From the NCBI RefSeq assembly GCF_007833275.1, contig NZ_CP042241.1:1612001-1676000 (forward strand): DNA of 64,000 bases, written 5' to 3'. Under the pieces are notes generated by a model. It had not been told where the DNA came from, did not search any database, and saw only the letters and a program-made list of their open reading frames with translations. The position numbers and the translations under genes were made by a program. Positions 59,832 to 64,000 of this stretch are shown here, one piece after another; within the stretch, counting starts at the first letter, position 1; each line of letters begins with the position of its first letter. This DNA comes from Salarchaeum sp. JOR-1 (GTDB taxonomy: Archaea; Halobacteriota; Halobacteria; Halobacteriales; Halobacteriaceae).

Positions 59832-61163
59832 ATGGTCGAAAAGCTCGGGCTGAAAGAGGTTGTGGCGATGGGTGTCGGCGGGATGGTTTCGGGCGGGATA
59901 TTCGCTGCTCTTGGGGTTGCGATGCAGCAAGCCGGTAACGCTGTCCCGATATCCTACATCCTCGCTGGCGGTATCACGCTTTTGACCGCCTACTCTTACA
60001 TCGAACTCACGCTTTACTTCGAGGAGAACGGCGGTGCGTTCTCATTCGTCGAACACGTCGTTGACAACCCCCACATAGCAGGGTTCTTCGGCTGGGTGCT
60101 AATCGCTGGTTATATCGGGACTATGGCCATGTACGCGTTCGCCTTCGGGGCGTACTCGGTCGGGCTTCTGGAAGATGTGCTGGGTGTCGGGATGCCCTGG
60201 TTTGCACGTCCTGCGATATCGGTGGGTGTAGTCGTGTCGCTCATTGGGGTAAACCTGGTGGGAGTGCGGGAGTCGGGATTCCTCCAGGACGTCCTGGTAT
60301 ACATCAAGGCCGCGTTTCTGCTCGGGATCGCGGTTCTCGGTGTACTGGCCTTCGAGGGAGATTTCCCGGATTTTGCCAGGTTCTTCAATGAGGGCCTGAT
60401 TAGCCCGATAACCGGATTCGCAATCATCTTCGTGTCCTACGAAGGATTCCAACTCCTGACCTATGACTATAATGACATTGAGAACGCGAGGAAAAACCTT
60501 CGCCGTGGAATGTACATTTCGATTATTACTGCCATCGTCATCTACGTCTCGGTATCGTTTATGGCCACCCTCCACCTCACACCCACGATAGTGCAGAAAT
60601 ACGGGGAGTACGCCCTGGCAAAGGCGGTTGTGCCGTTCCTCGGCAGTATCGGTTTCGTGGCGGTCGTGGTTACCGCAATACAGAGCACAGCGTCGGGTAT
60701 CAACGCCACATTGTTCGGGTCGTCACGGCTCGCACACCGTATAGCAACCGAGAACGAACTTCCGCGGCTTTTCTCGTTCAGGAACAAGAAGGACATCCCT
60801 ACATACGCACTCTTGGTTACAGGAGGGTTGACTGCAGTTCTTACAGCGGTTGGCAGTCTGAAACAGATAGTCGAATTCGGATCCATAGCCTTCCTCATAG
60901 CGGACAGCGCCGCCAACTACACCGCGCTCCGCCTCGCCAAGGAAACCGGGATCCGCAGGAGTATCCCGCTGATAGGCCTACTAGGAACTGTAGTCGCTCT
61001 TCCTCTTGTCCTCTTTCACCTTTACATCACGGAGTTCCATATTCTCGTCTCAATCGTCGGTCTCTTCACCGCGTTGCTTTTACTAGAGTTCCTATACATC
61101 GAGCGGGAGCAGGTGGAATGGGCTGCAAAAAGCGTGGAGGAAGACCTCCACCTCGAAAAGTGA
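59832..61163 (+). CDS. APC-family amino acid permease
   Basis: A 443-residue membrane transporter with about 12 helices. The substrate-binding first helix GVGGMVSGGIFAALGVAM and ENGGAFSFVEHV are typical of the amino acid/polyamine/cation family; VSYEGFQLLTYDYNDIEN is the family's loop after helix 6. Codon use is lower in GC than the core genes, so the gene may have been acquired. A probable near-leaderless promoter is the TTTACC area near 59799. The ligand is not predictable. Confidence 0.88.
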   Translation: MVEKLGLKEVVAMGVGGMVSGGIFAALGVAMQQAGNAVPISYILAGGITLLTAYSYIELTLYFEENGGAFSFVEHVVDNPHIAGFFGWVLIAGYIGTMAMYAFAFGAYSVGLLEDVLGVGMPWFARPAISVGVVVSLIGVNLVGVRESGFLQDVLVYIKAAFLLGIAVLGVLAFEGDFPDFARFFNEGLISPITGFAIIFVSYEGFQLLTYDYNDIENARKNLRRGMYISIITAIVIYVSVSFMATLHLTPTIVQKYGEYALAKAVVPFLGSIGFVAVVVTAIQSTASGINATLFGSSRLAHRIATENELPRLFSFRNKKDIPTYALLVTGGLTAVLTAVGSLKQIVEFGSIAFLIADSAANYTALRLAKETGIRRSIPLIGLLGTVVALPLVLFHLYITEFHILVSIVGLFTALLLLEFLYIEREQVEWAAKSVEEDLHLEK

Positions 61164-61174
61164 CGTCTCGGTGA

Positions 61175-61238
61175 TTCTTAACTGAATTCGGTGACCCCCA
61201 AGATGGCGTTCATTCGGCTCTGCCGGCTTAGTTAAAGA
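61175..61238. repeat. Imperfect inverted repeat, IS-end-like
   Basis: TTCTTAACTGAATTCGG (61175-61191) and, in opposite sense, CCGGCTTAGTTAAAGA (61223-61238) share a TTAACT..AA...CGG core. The right part, continued by CGAATG to 61243, resembles the end of haloarchaeal insertion sequences. No transposase is next to it, so it could be a remnant or a terminator of the permease gene. Confidence 0.35.
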
Positions 61239-61410
61239 CGAATGTCCAGTGTCTGATAAAGATGCCTGACCTCTCCACCAAATCGAATCACCGCTATGCG
61301 AGTGGAATATAGACGGTGCGCCTGCTGACTACAGCCTCTATATCTCGCGGGCGGTAAGAGAACCATCACCGATCCACCAGTTCAGATCGCACGATCCTGA
61401 ACTCGTCAGT

Positions 61411-62082
61411 TCACCGTTGACGGAGTACTAGTTCCGGGAGCCGAACGGAGAAGCGCTCATCGCCTCCCGCGGTTTCGAACCAGAACGCCGGCGGCCCCTT
61501 CAACGGCGTCATCGACGGCCGGTCCGGCTCGAAATGCGTGACCAGATGCGTCTTCTGTTCTCCGTTCGTTCGGTGCGTGAGTTCGAACACATACCCGTCA
61601 GCAAGAGCGTCTCGAACTGCATCACCCGATTCAAACCCACCATCCGGACTCAGGTCACTCGAGGACGGCGGCGACAACCCGACCTCTCCCCGCCGAACGT
61701 GCTCAACGAAATCCCAGGCGTGGTAGTGTTCCCAGCCATCGACGTGCCCTAAATCGAGATCGTCGATGACGATATGGCCCTCGGCGTCCGGGAACAACTC
61801 ACCGAGAATCTGGAGCCGCTCCTCGCGTTCCGGCCACCACTCGTAGTACCCGGACTCGTCTTGCTCACCCAGCGCGTCGATATGTCCGTCACGCCGCCGA
61901 ATCGACTCCACCGTGCCCGGGATGTCTGCTTCGTCAACGAGGTCCTGATTCCCAATCGCCCAGACTTCGTGACCAGTCTCGTGTGCCCAGTACCGCACCC
62001 ACTCAAGCGGCACCGCGTCCCGACGCGGGTGCGGATTCACGTCCACCGTCCAGTCCCGGTCGAACGCCAACACGTACATCAC
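61411..62082 (-). CDS. HAD-superfamily phosphatase-like protein
   Basis: A 223-residue protein. Near the N-terminus AFDRDWTVDVNP has the DxDxT nucleophile motif of HAD phosphatases, and AIGNQDLV and IVIDDLDLGHVDGW fit the second strand and the acidic metal motif. A C-terminal 70-residue extension (DGYVFELTHRTNGEQ) follows. The ATG at 62082 overlaps the stop of the ADP-ribosylglycohydrolase as ATGA, so the two are coupled. Substrate unknown, perhaps a product of the partner. Confidence 0.75.
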   Translation of the reverse strand: MMYVLAFDRDWTVDVNPHPRRDAVPLEWVRYWAHETGHEVWAIGNQDLVDEADIPGTVESIRRRDGHIDALGEQDESGYYEWWPEREERLQILGELFPDAEGHIVIDDLDLGHVDGWEHYHAWDFVEHVRRGEVGLSPPSSSDLSPDGGFESGDAVRDALADGYVFELTHRTNGEQKTHLVTHFEPDRPSMTPLKGPPAFWFETAGGDERFSVRLPELVLRQR

Positions 62083-62987
62083 GCCACCTCCACGAGTTGC
62101 TCAGCCAGCGTTTCGAGCTCGTCGGCTTCACCAATAGTACGCAACCATCGATCAGGAAGGGAAGACGCTCCGAACCGCGCGCCAGCCACCGCGCCCGCGA
62201 TCGCACCAATCGTATCGGTATCACCACCGCGATTCACCGCCGTCACAATCGCCTCCTCGAGGCTGTCACAGCCGAGTCCGTCGTGGAGTGCTGTCTGGAG
62301 CGAGTGCACGACATAGCCCGATGTCTCCAACGAACCAGGAGTGTCCCCTTGAGCGAGCGGCCTGAGCGCAGCCACGAGTTCGTCCGGTGCACTCGCGTCG
62401 ACGTAGTCCAGGGCATCCCGCAATGGCGTACTTGTGCCTTCCAGGAGACCAGCCACTGTGAGGTTCAGAATCGCGCAGCCATAGGTACACCGCGGATCAG
62501 CATGGGTGATTTGTGAGGACTGGCGGCTCACTTCGACAAGGTGCTCCCAGTCGGTCGCGTATGGGATAGCGAGCGGTGGGCACCGCATCACGCTGCCGTT
62601 CCCGGCGTTCTGTCCTTCTCGACTCTGTTCCCACACGTGTTGGCCTGCCTCGTCCCAGGTGTCGCCGTGTTTGAGGCGACTGAGCGTCCGCATCGTCATC
62701 CGCCCGATGTCGAACGGGTCACTCTCGTACCACGCCACGAACCGCTCGGCGACATCCGCTGGGTCAAACCCCTGGTGTTCGACGAGGCTTCGCGCGATAC
62801 ACAGCGCCTGCTCGGTGTCGTCCGTGATCGTTCCAGCGGGCTGATTCCACGTGCCGTGCCCGACCATCTCGTCAAGACGGCCGTACTCTGCGCTGATCTC
62901 CGACGCCGCGGCGAACTCAACCGGTCGCCCAAGCGCATCCCCACACGCAAGCCCCAACAACACCCCGCGAGCGTTGTCTCCATCCAT
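62079..62987 (-). CDS. ADP-ribosylglycohydrolase-family protein
   Basis: A 302-residue all-helical hydrolase that removes ADP-ribose from proteins or small molecules. The two-Mg site is visible: GLACGDALGRPVEFA (N-term), ITDDTEQALCIA near residue 54, and VNRGGDTDTIGAIAGAVAGARFG near residue 250. NAGNGSVMRCPPLA is also typical (DraG/ARH class). Coupled to a HAD phosphatase-like gene by a 4-nt overlap. Confidence 0.93.
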   Translation of the reverse strand: MDGDNARGVLLGLACGDALGRPVEFAAASEISAEYGRLDEMVGHGTWNQPAGTITDDTEQALCIARSLVEHQGFDPADVAERFVAWYESDPFDIGRMTMRTLSRLKHGDTWDEAGQHVWEQSREGQNAGNGSVMRCPPLAIPYATDWEHLVEVSRQSSQITHADPRCTYGCAILNLTVAGLLEGTSTPLRDALDYVDASAPDELVAALRPLAQGDTPGSLETSGYVVHSLQTALHDGLGCDSLEEAIVTAVNRGGDTDTIGAIAGAVAGARFGASSLPDRWLRTIGEADELETLAEQLVEVA

Positions 62988-63030
62988 ACGTACCCCAACG
63001 ACAACATCTTGGAAAAACGTGGGATAGCTA

Positions 63031-63300
63031 TCACTCGCCGGGGTTGGTTCCCGTGCGGAGATTCTCCCGGTACTCGCCCCACGCCTGGTACATCTCCACC
63101 CGCTCCGCTTCGGTCATCGTCTCGTGGTCGTCCTCGTCGTAGAACGGCAACTCCTCTTTTTCCGGCATCGCCATCACGACGCCGAGCGGATAGAGTTGCT
63201 CGTAGTAATTCTCCAACACCCACGCTTCCCCGTGCTCAGCGACAGCTTGCCGGATGTACTGGGCAGCCTCCGGGTATTCTTCTTCGAGATTAGTGGTCAT
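63031..63300 (-). CDS. Small unknown acidic protein
   Basis: An 89-residue protein: MTTNLEEEYPEAAQYIRQAVAEHGEAWVLENYYEQL, then MPEKEELPFYDEDDHETMTEAERVEMYQAWGEYRENL. It is helical and rich in Glu, Tyr and Trp. No family recognised. A GTG at 63333 would add 11 residues. It is 43 bp upstream of the ADP-ribosylglycohydrolase, so may be its operon partner. Confidence 0.6.
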   Translation of the reverse strand: MTTNLEEEYPEAAQYIRQAVAEHGEAWVLENYYEQLYPLGVVMAMPEKEELPFYDEDDHETMTEAERVEMYQAWGEYRENLRTGTNPGE

Positions 63301-63354
63301 TGGCAGACGCAGGTATTGCTGCTCTTCGGCCACTTCGAGCCACGCGCGAAACGG

Positions 63355-63711
63355 TCAGGCGCTCGTGAATTCGGCGAGGGAGTGGTTCGGGCTGTCAGTG
63401 TTCCACTTCCCGATCTGGATGAGTTCGAACGTGTCGAGGCGCTCCTCAACTTCCTCGTCGAGTTGTGCCTGCACCGCCGGTGGGAGACTCTCGACGGGGA
63501 GGGCGGTGAGTGCGTGCTGGGTGAGGCGGTAACTGGTAGCGAGGCTCGTCGGGGCGATAATGATGACATCTGCGCCATCGACGTCGTCGAGGGCGAGTTG
63601 GGCATCCCGATACTGGAGCACGGTTGCGTCCAGTTCGTCGACGGGAAACAAGTCGGTCGCATCCCCGTAGTCAATGCTCGCCCCCGCCGACCCAAAATGT
63701 CCTCTGGGCAT
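63355..63711 (-). CDS. Unknown protein, possible nuclease/Rossmann-like fold
   Basis: A 118-residue protein from the Met at 63711 (MPRGHFGSAGASIDYGDATD). It has DVIIIAPTSLATSYRLTQHALTALP, which looks like a nucleotide-fold strand-loop-helix, and a charged end. A Met at 63735 would add eight hydrophobic residues, but those codons lie in an A+T-rich TATA-like stretch (63719-63728). No family is recognised. Same direction as the next two genes. Confidence 0.5.
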   Translation of the reverse strand: MPRGHFGSAGASIDYGDATDLFPVDELDATVLQYRDAQLALDDVDGADVIIIAPTSLATSYRLTQHALTALPVESLPPAVQAQLDEEVEERLDTFELIQIGKWNTDSPNHSLAEFTSA

Positions 63712-63829
63712 AACCAAGAATAAATATATTCTCATTACGCATTAACTTTGTGGTGGGGGACTTCCGTTCCCTCGACTCCACCACTTCCCTCGCCCCCAGT
63801 TTGACTACCCCAGCATCCCACCAGCCGTT

Positions 63830-64000
63830 ATGCCCCGCGATCTCCACGACTGCACCGCGGCCGAACTCGCCACACACTCCGTCGAATCCCTCGACCGCGA
63901 CACCGCTCCAAGTGACGCTGCCGCGTGGCTCACCGAGAACGGCTACGACGCCGCCCCAGTCTACGCTGACGACGACCCAGTCGGCTTCATCCACAAGGAC
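63830..64000 (+). CDS. CBS-domain protein, 3' truncated by window edge
   Basis: 57 codons are present: MPRDLHDCTAAELATHSVESLDRDT, then DAAAWLTENGYDAAPVYADDDPVGFIHKD, the first half of a CBS pair as in stand-alone CBS proteins (nucleotide sensing). The Val/Tyr-Asp-Asp strand and GFI are the usual signature. The rest lies beyond the window. The ATG at 63830 is the only sound start. Confidence 0.7.
   Translation, partial: MPRDLHDCTAAELATHSVESLDRDTAPSDAAAWLTENGYDAAPVYADDDPVGFIHKD

Noticed and set aside
42053-64000. Second copy of the tRNA-Glu 3' end as attR
   Set aside because: Scanned by eye for GTTCAAATCCCTGACGGAG and parts of it; none found. A computed search is needed to be sure.
1-64000. 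rRNA genes, replication origin (orc1/cdc6), complete insertion sequences
   Set aside because: None seen: no rRNA-like sequence, no Orc1/Cdc6 gene and no transposase frame.

Overview
The window comes from a halophilic archaeon of class Halobacteria. Coding DNA in the core is very GC-rich. The proteins are strongly acidic, Tat-type lipoprotein signals are used, and TATA boxes lie about 27 nt before start codons, as in leaderless transcripts. Archaeal marker genes are present (GatE of the Glu-tRNA(Gln) amidotransferase, MptE, Lrp/AsnC and winged-helix regulators, F420-type oxidoreductase). The genus cannot be told from sequence reading alone.

Core region, about 1-42 kb. This part is dense and mostly ordinary: the 3' part of ATP-type PEP carboxykinase, a metallophosphoesterase pair, a complete five-gene peptide-type ABC transporter (3.1-10.0 kb), a small regulator/membrane-protein pair, msrA, a glycosyltransferase, an HtpX-like protease, aldo/keto reductase, a haloalkane-dehalogenase-like hydrolase, a ring-cleaving dioxygenase, gatE, an Lrp regulator, a DMT exporter, a PAP2 phosphatase, a TrmH-type methyltransferase, a DHPS-like gene next to mptE, quinone and F420 oxidoreductases, an isochorismatase/YcgG pair, acyl-CoA ligase, enoyl-CoA hydratase, a thioesterase, photolyase, FKBP, superoxide dismutase, several small haloarchaeal proteins, an SsuABC-type ABC transporter, a membrane-anchored winged-helix regulator and a Ca/Na exchanger. 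A candidate structured RNA or long leader precedes mptE.

Accessory region, about 42-58.5 kb. It begins at a tRNA-Glu(CUC) gene followed at once by a repeat-rich 60-codon ORF and a tyrosine integrase. A second, convergent paralogous integrase has lost the first catalytic arginine. Base composition then drops. The block holds a 1647-residue GHKL-ATPase protein with a NO VEIN-type nuclease-like C-terminus, an unusual tyrosine recombinase with a 51-residue partner, a winged-helix regulator, a minimal tyrosine recombinase behind an inverted repeat, a TumE-like toxin pair, a zinc-finger protein, an MNT nucleotidyltransferase with a HEPN-like partner whose start is disrupted, and an HNH endonuclease broken by a one-base frameshift. 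This looks like an integrated element that has become a defence island.

From 58.5 kb to the end are a HEAT-repeat protein, an amino-acid permease of lower GC, a HAD phosphatase overlapping an ADP-ribosylglycohydrolase, two small unknown genes and the start of a CBS-domain protein. No second copy of the tRNA end (attR) was found by eye, so the far end of the element may lie outside the window.
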